Under the pieces are notes generated by a model, which saw only the letters and a program-made list of their open reading frames with translations, was not told the DNA's origin and did no database searches. From positions 62,001 through 126,000 of the forward strand of contig NZ_FNFF01000016.1 in the NCBI RefSeq assembly GCF_900100315.1: 64,000 nucleotides of DNA. The letters are read 5' to 3'. Each line of letters begins with the position of its first letter. Position 1 is the stretch's first letter. This document shows positions 34,493-43,445 of this stretch, piece by piece. The DNA is from Streptomyces indicus (lineage in GTDB: Bacteria > Actinomycetota > Actinomycetes > Streptomycetales > Streptomycetaceae). Made by a program: the position numbers and the translations under genes.

Positions 34493-35107
34493 GCGATGCC
34501 CCCGTATCGCCAGACCCTGGTCGAAGGCAATGATTTCGGCCCGAACGCGATGAGCAGCAGTGTGGCAGTCAGTGGCTCGGCTCAACAAGCCATTTCCAGT
34601 GCCCGTTGACGCGTCGTGACATTTGCGCTATCGCGTAACAGCCCTCTCCGCTTCGTTCATCCGGTGTTACGGAAAACCCCTCGGAAAGCGCTTGTGATTT
34701 CCCACGGTCATCGTTTGGCGCTCTGTCCACTCCACCTTGGGGGGCTCCAGAGGCCCGGTCCGACCGCTGCGAGAGGCCTTCGACCACGGCGGCCGGCGCG
34801 AAACCTCGATCAGCGTGGATCGAACCTGCAGCCGGTGGACCGGGTAGGCGGTATCGATGGCCTCGGGCGGGGGCGCTCGGTGGTCCGCAGCGGGCGCGGT
34901 GACCCTCGCGGGGGCCTCCGGTCCGGGTGGGAACGCCCACTCCTGGGGATCCGCCTTCCGTTTACGAACAGTGATTGACACAAGTGATCGCAGCCGCACA
35001 GAATCCATACGCTCTCTGCCGACAACTCACTTATAGTGGCGGCCAGTTGGTGAGCGGCGGCTTTGTGCCGCCGTTTCTTGCTGGGCCACGATCGAGGATT
35101 CCTCTTC
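34493..35107 (+). promoter_or_regulatory. 615-bp gap with candidate conservon promoter
   Basis: TTGACA (34975-34980) and CAGAAT (34999-35004) are 18 nt apart, ending about 100 bp before cvnA; a second -10-like TATAGT lies at 35032-35037 in the palindromic CACTTATAGTG. These are candidate promoters for the conservon. The minus strand holds a 113-codon open frame (34667-35008) with no recognisable domain or clear ribosome site, not called as a gene. Nothing else is evident. Confidence 0.4.
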
Positions 35108-36742
35108 ATGACCGCGCCCAGCCCGCCGAGTGACCGCCCCGGACTCCGCGCGGTGTTGCCGACCGCCCTGGCCACGACCGGGCCGGCCCTGGCTCTGGTG
35201 GCCGGCACGGCGATGACGCTCGTGCCGCCGGAGGTCCGTGCGGAGTACGCCTACGGCGCGGGGGCCTTCGCCGTGCTCATGGGCGCCGCCACAGCGGTCG
35301 CCGCCCGGTACCGCATCACCGCCCGTGTGCTGCGTCTGCGCCTGGACGACCTCAGCAGCGACATGGGGCGGCTGCTGCAGGACAAGAGCCGGATGCAGGC
35401 GGAGTTCAGCCGCGAGATGGAGCGTCGCGCGGACGAGGCGGAGCGCGAAAAGCGTGCGCTGGGCGAGGAGTTGGAGAGCCTGCGCCGGGAGGCCGCCGGG
35501 TTGTCCGAGCGGGCCCGCCGGGCGGAGTCGGAGCGGGCCTCTGCGGTGTCGGCCACGGCCAACGCCGCCGCGCGCCTGCAAGCCCTCGCCAACGGCATCC
35601 TCGCCGACCTGCGCGACATGGAGGAGCGGCACACCGACGAGGAAGTCCTGGCCGATCTGCTCCATCTCGATCACCGCACCGCCCAGGTCGGCCGCGTGGC
35701 CGACTCCGTCGCCGTGCTCTCAGGGGCCCGGTCGGGCCGGCGCTGGGCCCGTCCCATCCGTATGGAGTCGATCCTGCGCGGAGCCATGGGCCGGATCGGC
35801 GGCTACCGGCGGGTGCGCGTCCATTCCACCAGCGACACGGCGGTGGCCGGACACGCCGCCGAGGGCGTGATGCACGTCCTTGCCGAGCTCATGGACAACG
35901 CCACGATGTTCTCGCCGCCGACGTCCGAGGTCCACGTCTACGTGGAGGAAGTGCCGGCGGGCGTGCTCATCTCCGTGGAGGACAGCGGACTCGTGATGAG
36001 CGATGTCCAGCTGCGGCGGGCCGAACGGGCCGTATCCGGAGACATCACCGGCCTCGGCGGCCTCACCGGTACCCGCCTGGGCCTGGCCGTGGTCGGCCGA
36101 CTCGCCCGCAAGCACGGCCTGAAGGTGTCCTTCCGGCCCTCGGCCCGGGGCGGCACGGGTGTTCTGGTGCTGCTGCCGCAGGACCTGCTGGCCGCGGCCG
36201 AGCCGGACCGGCCCGTGCCCGCGGGTGCCGCGCCCGGCACGTCCACGGCACCGGATGCCGCGTCCGACGCGGTGCCGGCCGAGTTCCAGGACTCCGCGGA
36301 CGGTGCGCCACCCCAGCCCACTGACGTAATCGGCACCCATGAGGAAGATGCCGCCGACGCCGAGCCAGTCGTCCCTGCGACCGCCCCGGCAGCAGCAGAC
36401 GACACCGGTGCGCACAGTGTCCCGACCGGTCTGCCCCGACGCCGACGCGGCCAGACCCTCGCCGCGGCCGAGCGGTCCCAGGCGCAGCACGCCCAAGCGT
36501 CCCGGCCCGCGCGGCCCGGACGCGAGGGGACCGCGCCCTCCGACATCCAGAGCAGGGCCGCCCGCTTCACGAGCTTCCGCCAAGCGGTGCGCGGGGAGCC
36601 GGTGACCCCCGGGCCCGACACAGGGCCGACCGGCGCGGACATCCCTCGGTCGACGGGCTCGGACATCCCTCGGTCGACGGGCTCGGACCTCCCTCGGCAG
36701 TCCGGCGCGGACACCCCGAGGCAGTCCGCAGCGGCCGACTGA
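35108..36742 (+). CDS. cvnA: Conservon sensor CvnA (nitrate-sensor/histidine-kinase-like ATPase)
   Basis: 544 residues from the ATG at 35108 (GAGG upstream; the earlier in-frame TTG region lacks a ribosome site). Two N-terminal hydrophobic segments (about residues 18-40 and 48-66) anchor it. A coiled coil (about 80-150, rich in Glu/Arg heptads) and a four-helix region lead to a GHKL ATPase domain with the N-box ELMDNATMFSPP (about 262) and G-boxes SVEDSGLVM and LGLAVVGRLARKHG. The C-terminal 180 residues are Ala/Pro-rich and end in four eight-residue repeats. CvnA proteins associate with CvnB-D in a membrane complex likened to eukaryotic G-protein signalling. It heads the operon. Confidence 0.92.
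   Translation: MTAPSPPSDRPGLRAVLPTALATTGPALALVAGTAMTLVPPEVRAEYAYGAGAFAVLMGAATAVAARYRITARVLRLRLDDLSSDMGRLLQDKSRMQAEFSREMERRADEAEREKRALGEELESLRREAAGLSERARRAESERASAVSATANAAARLQALANGILADLRDMEERHTDEEVLADLLHLDHRTAQVGRVADSVAVLSGARSGRRWARPIRMESILRGAMGRIGGYRRVRVHSTSDTAVAGHAAEGVMHVLAELMDNATMFSPPTSEVHVYVEEVPAGVLISVEDSGLVMSDVQLRRAERAVSGDITGLGGLTGTRLGLAVVGRLARKHGLKVSFRPSARGGTGVLVLLPQDLLAAAEPDRPVPAGAAPGTSTAPDAASDAVPAEFQDSADGAPPQPTDVIGTHEEDAADAEPVVPATAPAAADDTGAHSVPTGLPRRRRGQTLAAAERSQAQHAQASRPARPGREGTAPSDIQSRAARFTSFRQAVRGEPVTPGPDTGPTGADIPRSTGSDIPRSTGSDLPRQSGADTPRQSAAAD
36637..36732 (+). repeat. Four tandem 24-bp units in the 3' end of cvnA
   Basis: Units begin at 36637, 36661, 36685 and 36709. The first two are identical, the last two diverged, and each encodes eight residues (DIPRSTGS, DIPRSTGS, DLPRQSGA, DTPRQSAA). 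Copy number could vary between strains. Confidence 0.85.
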
Positions 36743-36848
36743 ATCAGGCTGCCACCCCACAGCGCACGCGCCGGCCCGTCCACCGAGCGACCGGGACGAC
36801 ACCGGTGAGCCCGAGCACTCCTTGATTCCGGAAGGCGAGACCACCCCC

Positions 36849-37253
36849 ATGACCGGCACCACCACCGACGAGAAGCTGTCCTGGCTCATCCAGGGCCTCC
36901 TGGAGCGCACCCCCGGCGCACGCCACGCGCTCGTGCTCTCCCGCGACGGACTGAAGCTCTGCCGCACCGCGGAGCTCTCCACGGACCAGGCCGACCAGCT
37001 CGCCGCCATCGCCGCCGGCATCCAGTCGCTGTCCCAGGGCGCCTCCATCGAGTTCGGCGACGGCAGCGGCGGAGTCCGTTCCGCCATGACCGAGTTCTAC
37101 GGGGGAGTGCTGTTCATCGTGGAGGCCGGCGAGGGAGCGCATCTCGCGGTCATCGCCACCGAGGACGCCGACCCCGGGCTCGTCGGCCACCAGATGAACG
37201 AGCTGGTCGAGCAGCTCGGCGACCATCTGCGCGCCGAGCCGCGTACCTCATGA
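36849..37253 (+). CDS. cvnB: Conservon protein CvnB (Roadblock/LC7)
   Basis: 134 residues from the ATG at 36849, near GGAAGGCGAGA. The Roadblock/LC7 fold is indicated by LSWLIQGLLERTPGARHALVLSRDG, GIQSLSQGASIEFG and the C-terminal MNELVEQLGDHL helix. Such proteins resemble MglB and act on Ras-like GTPases; CvnB interacts with CvnD. Its stop overlaps the cvnC start by four bases (ATGA). Confidence 0.92.
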   Translation: MTGTTTDEKLSWLIQGLLERTPGARHALVLSRDGLKLCRTAELSTDQADQLAAIAAGIQSLSQGASIEFGDGSGGVRSAMTEFYGGVLFIVEAGEGAHLAVIATEDADPGLVGHQMNELVEQLGDHLRAEPRTS

Positions 37254-37606
37254 GCCGCCCCGGCCGGGACGACGCGCCCGACCGGCTCTACACCGTCACG
37301 GGCGGCAGGAGCCGGACCGCACCGGACTCCCCGTTCGACCTGGTGACGCTGGTCATGGCCGAGTCCGCCCCGGCACCGGGCATGCAGTCGGAGCACGCGA
37401 GGATCCTGCGGATCACCGAGCACCCCACGGCCGTGGTCGAGATCGCTGCCGAACTGCGCCTTCCGGTGAGCATCACCAAGATCCTGCTCACCGACCTCCA
37501 CGACCAGGGCCGGGTCAGCGCGCGCCATCCCCGTACCGCCGCGCCCTCCGGCCGACCCGACCCCGACCTCCTGGAACAGGTGCTCGTTGGACTCCGTAAC
37601 CTCTGA
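37250..37606 (+). CDS. cvnC: Conservon protein CvnC (DUF742)
   Basis: 118 residues, starting with ATGA overlapping the end of cvnB. DUF742 signature features are LYTVTGGRSR near the N-terminus and a winged-helix-like second half (HARILRITEHPTAVVEIAAE, then LPVSITKILLTDL and GRV). It is the third component of the signalling complex. Its 3' end overlaps the cvnD start by 20 bases, giving translational coupling. Confidence 0.92.
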   Translation: MSRPGRDDAPDRLYTVTGGRSRTAPDSPFDLVTLVMAESAPAPGMQSEHARILRITEHPTAVVEIAAELRLPVSITKILLTDLHDQGRVSARHPRTAAPSGRPDPDLLEQVLVGLRNL

Positions 37607-38207
37607 CGCCCGCACGCCCCTGAGCGCCTCGGCCGACAACGGCCTGAAGATCGTGATCGTCGGCGGCTTCGGTGTCGGCAAGACGACCATGGTCCGTTCG
37701 GTGAGCGAGATCCGCCCACTCAACACCGAGGAGACGATGACCCAGGCCGGGGCGGCCGTCGACGACATCCGTGCGGTACGCGGCAAGACCGCCACCACCG
37801 TCGCCTTCGACTTCGGCCGCATCACCCTGGACGCGCGCAATGTGCTGTACCTGTTCGGCGCGCCCGGCCAGGAGCGCTTCTGGTTCCTGTGGGACCGGCT
37901 CTTCTCGGGCACGCTGGGCGCGATCGTTCTCGTGGACACCCGCCGCATCGACGATTCCTGGTACGCCATCGACCGTCTGGAACACCACGGCACACCGTTC
38001 GTCGTGGCGTGCAACGACTTCGGCGGCACCGCGCATCCACCGGCCGAGGTCCGCGCGGCCCTCGACCTGGAACCGCATGTGCCCCTGCTGCACTGCGACG
38101 CCCGGTCCCGCGAGTCCAGCAAGCAGGTGCTGATCTCCCTCGTCGAGCACATCAGCGGCCTGGCCGCCGCCCCGCACCCCGAGCCCCTCCAGGAGCTGCT
38201 GCCGTGA
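37587..38207 (+). CDS. cvnD: Conservon GTPase CvnD
   Basis: 206 residues from the TTG at 37587, within the end of cvnC. This small Ras-like/MglA-like GTPase has the P-loop GGFGVGKTT, a switch II DxxG equivalent that reads LFGAPGQERFWFLW, and a G4-like ACNDF in place of NKxD, as usual for CvnD. It would cycle between GDP and GTP under CvnA/CvnB control. The GTGA overlap couples it to the following P450. Confidence 0.93.
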   Translation: MDSVTSDARTPLSASADNGLKIVIVGGFGVGKTTMVRSVSEIRPLNTEETMTQAGAAVDDIRAVRGKTATTVAFDFGRITLDARNVLYLFGAPGQERFWFLWDRLFSGTLGAIVLVDTRRIDDSWYAIDRLEHHGTPFVVACNDFGGTAHPPAEVRAALDLEPHVPLLHCDARSRESSKQVLISLVEHISGLAAAPHPEPLQELLP

Positions 38208-39439
38208 ACACCACCCCAGTGCCCCTGGGAGGGCCCCGGTTCCAGACCGATCCGGCCGGGCTGTACCGGGACATGCGCCGCGAGCACGGCCCCGTCGTGC
38301 CCGTGCTCCTCGACGGCGACATCCCCGCCTGGCTGGTGATCGGCTACCGGGAGCTGCACCAGGTCACCGGCGACCCGGTGCTCTTCAGCCGGGACTCCGA
38401 GCTGTGGAACCAGTGGGAGAACGTGCCCGACGACTGGCCGCTGCTGCCGATGATCGGCCGCAAACAGCCGTCCATCCTCTACACGGTCGGCGAACGGCAC
38501 CGACAACGCGCGGCGATGGTCAGCGACGCCCTCGAGGCCGTCGACCCGTTCGTCCTGCGCGGGCACAGCGAACGGTTCGCGGACGAGCTGATCGACGCGG
38601 TGTGCGCCCGGGGCGAGGCGGACCTGGTCGCGGACTACGCCCGCCTGCTGCCCGTACGCGTGCTCGCCCGCCTCTACGGCTTCTCCGAGGAGGAAGGGCC
38701 CCCGCTCGTCACCGCGCTGAACGACATGATCGACGGGCAGGAGCGGGCGCTCGAAGGTCAGCGGCATCTGGCCACGTCCATGGCCGCCCTGGTCGCCGCC
38801 CGCCGGACCGACCCCCGCCAGGACGTCGTGTCCCGGATGCTCGCCGACGGCAGCGGTTTCACCGACGAGGAGATCGCCCAGGACCTGATGGTCATGATGG
38901 CGGCCGGCCACCAGCCGACCGCCGACTGGATCGGCAACTCCCTGCGGCTGATGCTCACCGACGTCCGGTTCGCCGCGTCGCTGTTCGGCGGCCGCAACAG
39001 CGTGGCCGAGGCGATGAGCGAAGTCCTGTGGGAGGACACGCCCACCCAGAACGTGGCCGGCCGCTGGGCCTTCCGCGACACCCGGCTCGGCGGACGGTCG
39101 ATCCGCGCCGGCGACCTGCTTCTGCTCGGGCTGCAGGGCGCGAACGACGACCCGCAGATACGCACCGACGGTGCCGCGCTGACCGGGGGCAACCACGCCC
39201 ATTTCTCGTTCGGCCACGGCGAGCACCGGTGCCCGTTCCCCGCCCAGGAGATCGCCGAGACCATCGCCCGTACCGCCATCGAGGTCGTGCTCGACCGGCT
39301 GCCCGACATCGACCTGGCGGTGCCCGCCGACTCCCTGACCCGTCGTCTCTCGCCCTGGCTGCGCGGACTCACGGCCCTGCCCGTGCGCTTCGCTCCGACC
39401 CCCGCCCTTGGAGGCACCTCCCATGACCACCAGCACTGA
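38204..39439 (+). CDS. Conservon cytochrome P450 lacking the ExxR motif (CYP157-like)
   Basis: 411 residues from the GTG at 38204, overlapping the cvnD stop (GTGA). The heme ligand is Cys343 in FSFGHGEHRCPF. The I-helix reads MMAAGHQPTADW. Where the K-helix ExxR should be, the sequence is SEVLWEDT (Glu273-Trp276), so the invariant Arg is replaced by Trp. This is the trait reported for the CYP157 family of Streptomyces, in which only the cysteine is absolutely conserved. CYP157 genes typically sit in conservons paired with a CYP154. Its substrate is unknown and a regulatory rather than biosynthetic role has been suggested by context. Confidence 0.88.
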   Translation: MNTTPVPLGGPRFQTDPAGLYRDMRREHGPVVPVLLDGDIPAWLVIGYRELHQVTGDPVLFSRDSELWNQWENVPDDWPLLPMIGRKQPSILYTVGERHRQRAAMVSDALEAVDPFVLRGHSERFADELIDAVCARGEADLVADYARLLPVRVLARLYGFSEEEGPPLVTALNDMIDGQERALEGQRHLATSMAALVAARRTDPRQDVVSRMLADGSGFTDEEIAQDLMVMMAAGHQPTADWIGNSLRLMLTDVRFAASLFGGRNSVAEAMSEVLWEDTPTQNVAGRWAFRDTRLGGRSIRAGDLLLLGLQGANDDPQIRTDGAALTGGNHAHFSFGHGEHRCPFPAQEIAETIARTAIEVVLDRLPDIDLAVPADSLTRRLSPWLRGLTALPVRFAPTPALGGTSHDHQH

Positions 39440-40652
39440 ACAGACCCGGATCGCCCTCGACCCTTTCGTCACCGACCTCGACGGCGAGAGTGCACGGCTG
39501 CGTGCGGCGGGCCCGCTCGCCGCGGTGGAGCTGCCGGGCGGCGTCCCCGTATGGGCCGTCACCCACCACGCCGAGGCCAAGCGACTCCTTACCGATCCCC
39601 GCCTGGTGAAGGACATCAACGTCTGGGGAGCCTGGCAGCGTGGTGAGATACCCGCCGACTGGCCGCTCATCGGCCTGGCCAACCCGGGCCGGTCGATGCT
39701 CACCGTGGACGGCGCCGACCACCGCCGCCTGCGCACCCTGGTCGCCCAGGCGCTGACCCCGCGCCGGGTGGAACAGATGCGCGAGCGCATCACCGACCTC
39801 ACGCGGAACCTCCTGGACGGCCTGCCGCAGACCGGTGAAGTGGTCGACCTCAAGGCCGAGTTCGCCTATCCGCTGCCGATGTACGTCATCGCCGACCTGA
39901 TGGGCATCGAGGAGGCACGGCTGCCCCGCCTGAAGGTCCTGTTCGAAAAGTTCTTCTCCACGCAGACGCCTCCGCACGAGGTCGTCGCCACCCTCACCGA
40001 ACTCGCCGGGATCATGGGCGAGACGGTCGCCGGCAAGCGCGAGCAGCCCGGTGACGACCTCACGAGCGCGCTGATCGCCGCGTCCGACGGCGGCGACCGG
40101 CTCACCGACGAGGAGATCGTCTCCACGCTCCAGCTCATGGTGGCCGCGGGACACGAGACGACCATTTCCCTGATCGTCAACGCGGTCGTCAACCTGTCCG
40201 CCCACCCCGAACAGCGCGCCCTGGTGCTCGAGGGCAAGGCCGAGTGGTCCGCGGTGATCGAGGAGACCCTGCGCCACTCGACGCCCACCTCGCACGTCCT
40301 CATCCGCTTCGCCACCGAGGACATCCCGGTGGGCGACCGGACCCTGCCCGCCGGTGACGCGCTGATCATCTCGTACGGTGCCATCGGCCGCGACGAGCAG
40401 GCGCACGGGCCGACCGCCGGCGAGTTCGACATCACCCGCACCCCGGTCACCCGCCACATCTCGTTCGGCCACGGACCGCACGTATGCCCCGGCGCTGCTT
40501 TGTCCCGCCTGGAGGCCCAGGTGGCACTCCCCGCGCTGTACGAGCGGTTCCCCGCCCTCGACTTGGCGGTGCCCGTCACCGAGCTGCGCCACAAGCCGGT
40601 CGTCACCCAGAACGACCTCTTCGAGCTCCCCGTGACGCTGACCGCCCGGTAG
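39423..40652 (+). CDS. Conservon cytochrome P450 (CYP154-like)
   Basis: 409 residues from the ATG at 39423, which overlaps the upstream P450 by 17 bases. It has all standard motifs: I-helix VAAGHETT, K-helix ExxR at Glu281-Arg284 (EETLR), and heme ligand Cys355 in FGHGPHVCPGAALSRLEA. Pairing a normal CYP154-type enzyme with an ExxR-less partner is the usual arrangement in conservons. It needs ferredoxin and reductase from elsewhere. It ends the operon; no hairpin terminator was seen in the short gap that follows. Confidence 0.9.
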   Translation: MTTSTEQTRIALDPFVTDLDGESARLRAAGPLAAVELPGGVPVWAVTHHAEAKRLLTDPRLVKDINVWGAWQRGEIPADWPLIGLANPGRSMLTVDGADHRRLRTLVAQALTPRRVEQMRERITDLTRNLLDGLPQTGEVVDLKAEFAYPLPMYVIADLMGIEEARLPRLKVLFEKFFSTQTPPHEVVATLTELAGIMGETVAGKREQPGDDLTSALIAASDGGDRLTDEEIVSTLQLMVAAGHETTISLIVNAVVNLSAHPEQRALVLEGKAEWSAVIEETLRHSTPTSHVLIRFATEDIPVGDRTLPAGDALIISYGAIGRDEQAHGPTAGEFDITRTPVTRHISFGHGPHVCPGAALSRLEAQVALPALYERFPALDLAVPVTELRHKPVVTQNDLFELPVTLTAR

Positions 40653-40698
40653 GCGGTGAGGCCGCTACGGTGACATGGCTTTGCGCGATGGACATCGG

Positions 40699-41730
40699 CT
40701 AGAGGAGACCGGTGCGCATGTGCTGCGTGAGATTCTCGGTGATCTCGCGTAGCCACGGGGCGCGGGCGGCCGGCAGCCGGGCCAGGGTGTGTCGGAAGAC
40801 CTGCCAGTCGATCCGGAACACGTCGTGGACAGCCGGCGTGGGCGGGTCGTCGCGCAGGAGGCTGCCGGCCAGTGGTCCCGATGCGGGGACGGGCAGGTGT
40901 GGCTCGGGGAAGACCAGCCCGAGCCACACCCTGAACGGCAACGGGACCAAGTGTGCCGGAGCGGCTGGGGTCCATGCCCTTCCGGTCTGCGGGTGGGTCG
41001 GTACGAGGAGGATGTCCGCGTCAGCGTCGGGGGCCGGTTACTGCGGTCCGGCCAGGACGGCGCGCCGCGTCGGCCGATCGGCCGGCAGCAAGGTGTCGAG
41101 GGCGCGCTGGAACATCGTTGCGGCCAGGCCTTCCGGAACGGTTACCGCATGGCCGCCCGAGGCCACCACGAGGTGGGCGAGCGCCTGCCCGGCTGCGGCC
41201 ACCCACTGAGGGCTCCAGTGCCACCTGTCGCTCGCCCGAAACGGCTCTCCCCATGAGGCGATCGGCTCGGACGGCGGTACGCCCGCTCCCTCCGCCAGCA
41301 GGTCCGCCCAGGACGACAACCGGGCGTCGGCGCCTTCGAGGGAGAGGCGGCGCACGGCGTCCTGGGCAAGCCAGACGGCCTGCCAGAGCGAGCAGTCGTC
41401 GATCCTGCTCGCCACGGCCGAACCGCAGGCCGCGCAGGCCAGGTTGGGACCGGCACTCCCGTCGAAACCGCAACAAGCACCGCCGCGCCGCTCCGGGATC
41501 AGCACAGTGCCGCGAACATCTCCTGGTGCGATGACGACCGCGCCGGGCGCTTCGGCGGACAGCCCCCTTCGCCACGGCGGCCCCCACTCCACGGCGAAGG
41601 TCCCCGATTCCATGAGGACCGGAAGCTGAAGCCCGTTGCCGTACTTCTGACGAGCGTGGACCGGCAGGGCCACCTGGGACAACGGCGGGGTCAGCTCGGC
41701 GTCACACCGCACACACACGAAAACGAACAA
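40699..41730 (-). pseudogene. Streptomyces hypothetical protein interrupted by an in-frame TAA
   Basis: From the TTG at 41730 (GGAGGG five bases upstream) the frame reads FVFVCVRCDAELTPPLSQ and continues 230 residues to LAGPQ, then TAA (41038-41040). The same frame goes on at once with PAPDADADILLVPTHPQTG and later HDVFRIDWQVFRHTLARLP to a TAG at 40699-40701. Both parts have coding character and fit together as one protein of 343 residues. I recognise it as a common uncharacterised Streptomyces protein with cysteine-rich segments (CVRC; GGACCGFDG; CAACGSAVASRIDDC) that suggest a zinc ribbon. One base change would restore it. Function is unknown. Confidence 0.6.
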
Positions 41731-41852
41731 ACGCCCTCCGCTCGGGAAACAGGGGCATGCTCGCAGCTTCGTGTCAGACCGGCCAACGTGTTTTCCCTTC
41801 ACGATGGCGCTGAAGCAGAACCACGACGCCGAGCAGGGGCGAAGCCGGTGGC

Positions 41853-42497
41853 TCAGGTGTCCTGCCCGGCCTCGTACAGAACGCGGGCGATGCGCTGATG
41901 GAGGCCGGCCTGCGGTTCGCCCGGTGAGGTGGGGGCTGCCTTCACGATGGATTCGGCCAGGGTGCGCAGCTTGGTGTTGGTGTGCTGGGAATGACGCCGC
42001 AGCACCCGGAAGGCGAGGTCGGCGTCGATGCCGTACAACGCCATGAGGATGCCACGCGCCTGGTCGATGGGTGCCTGGCCGGCCCGGGCGCGCTCGATGT
42101 CCCGGGCGGCGGTCGCGGTCGCATCTTCGGTGACCGGAGTCGTGACGTCGATGAAGAAGCCGCGCAAGGTTGCGACGACGCCCTCGTCGTCGAGCCGTCC
42201 GTCGCCGACGATCACGACCTTGAGCTCGCGGTCCGCGGCATCGAGGATGCGGTGGTAGCAGGCGAAGGGCGCCCCCGTCTCGCGGGCGGCGGCGAGGACG
42301 CCGTCGATGCGGTCGGTGTCGTCCGGGTGCTGGTGCTTGCGCAGGAGCCGGCTGCTCGGTGTGACGGCGTCGGGTTCGTAACCGTGCAGCAGGAACATCT
42401 CGTCCGACCACCACCAGATGTCCTCGGCAAGCCGGTGGACGAACACTCCCGTCACTTCACCCGCGGTGTCCGAGGGGCCAAGGGCCGACTCCACCAT
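41853..42497 (-). CDS. PAS-ANTAR regulator
   Basis: 214 residues from the ATG at 42497 (AGGGAGA upstream). A PAS-like fold covers about residues 15-125 (IWWWSDEMFLLHGYEPDAV, HPDD, FACYHRILDAADRELKVVIVG), followed by an ANTAR domain (about 130-195, IDQARGILMALYGIDADLAFRVLRRHSQ). ANTAR domains bind paired hexanucleotide stem-loops in RNA and prevent termination. The PAS ligand is unknown. Its start lies inside the end of a truncated protein kinase gene on the same strand (41 bp overlap), so the two may be cotranscribed. Confidence 0.85.
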   Translation of the reverse strand: MVESALGPSDTAGEVTGVFVHRLAEDIWWWSDEMFLLHGYEPDAVTPSSRLLRKHQHPDDTDRIDGVLAAARETGAPFACYHRILDAADRELKVVIVGDGRLDDEGVVATLRGFFIDVTTPVTEDATATAARDIERARAGQAPIDQARGILMALYGIDADLAFRVLRRHSQHTNTKLRTLAESIVKAAPTSPGEPQAGLHQRIARVLYEAGQDT

Positions 42498-43164
42498 GAA
42501 CTGTCTCCCTTCGCCTCTGCAGCGCGCACGGTGTGCCGTCGACGGCCGCGAACGGCGGTTGCCCCGTGAGGAGTTCGTACAGGACGCAGCCGAGGCTGTA
42601 GACGTCGCTCGCAGGTGTGGCAGGTTCTCCGCGGGCGCGTTCGGGCGCGAGATAGCCGGTGGTGCCGACCAGTTGGCCCGTGCGTGCGGTGGCGACGGCG
42701 GCGTCGGCGTACCGGGCGATCCCGAAGTCGCACACCTTCACGGTTCCGTCACCGCTGACCAGGAGGTTCGCCGGCTTCACGTCGCGGTGCACCACAGCCT
42801 TGCGATGGGCGGCGGCCAATCCGGCGGCCGCCTGGGCGACCAGGCGTACGGCATGGTCCGGCGACAGCGCTCCGCGCGACTCCAGGAGTTCTGCCAGGCT
42901 CTGCCCCTGGACGTACTCCATCACCATGCAGGGCTGTTCGCCGCGGTCCTCCAAGTCGTACACCGCCACCACACGGGGGTGGTTGAGCCGGGCCGCGGCG
43001 CGGGCTTCTCTGCGCAGTCCTTCCAGGGATGCTCGGTGGTCCGGACGGGGAAGCAGCTTCACTGCCACCGGCCTGTCGAGTACCTGGTCCCAGCCCCGCC
43101 AGACCTCGCCCATCCCGCCTCGGCCGAGCCGCTCCTGCAGTCGGTAGCGATGAGTCGTCAACAC
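42457..43164 (-). pseudogene. Truncated Ser/Thr protein kinase (Hanks type)
   Basis: 235 residues from the GTG at 43164, after CAGGGG. Kinase motifs are visible in order: LGRGGMGEVW, VAVKLLP, VVHRDVKPANLL, VCDFGIARY, YLAPERARG and SDVYSLGCVLYELLTGQPPF. After this the sequence changes to AVDGTPCALQRRRETVHGG and ends, so the last kinase subdomains (X-XI) and any sensor domain are missing. The break coincides with the start of the PAS-ANTAR gene, as if a deletion joined the two. It may be dead, or a partial kinase still made; I favour a remnant. Confidence 0.6.
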
Positions 43165-43329
43165 CCCTGGCCCCTCCCGACTTCGCGCTCGCGGACGGGT
43201 CTCGATTACCCACATTCCCCGACTCTGCCCCCCTGCGCGGCAGCCGTGTCCGTTCCGCGGCCGGCCGCCGGAGACACCGCGCCCACGACCCGCGGACAAG
43301 TCGCCGTGGCAACCGCCTGCAAGGACGAG

Positions 43330-43371
43330 TGCAGGGAGACGAGTACAGGGACACGCGTACCGGGAGACGCG
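43330..43371. repeat. Three tandem 14-bp repeats
   Basis: TGCAGGGAGACGAG, TACAGGGACACGCG and TACCGGGAGACGCG follow each other without spacer in the 281-bp gap between the kinase start and the next gene. They could be direct-repeat binding sites or a simple slippage product. Confidence 0.6.
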
Positions 43372-43445
43372 TGCCGGCAACAGCCTCGACAGTCCCGGCA
43401 GTTGAGAGCACCCTGAGGGAACCTGCGTCTGGTCGGGGGCTGCCG

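Noticed and set aside
34940-34953. GTGGGAACGCCCAC-like inverted repeat near the conservon promoter as a LacI operator
   Set aside because: It lacks the two central bases of the 16-bp operator at 47061-47098, so spacing between half-sites is wrong, and no sugar gene is near.
34667-35008. Minus-strand 113-codon frame upstream of cvnA
   Set aside because: It has no recognisable domain and no clear ribosome site, and it overlaps the most likely promoter of the conservon.
37097-39853. Long minus-strand open frame (918 codons) across the conservon
   Set aside because: It is antisense to the overlapping cvnB-D and P450 genes, which have clear domains, coupled starts and catalytic motifs. Long empty antisense frames are expected in GC-rich DNA.
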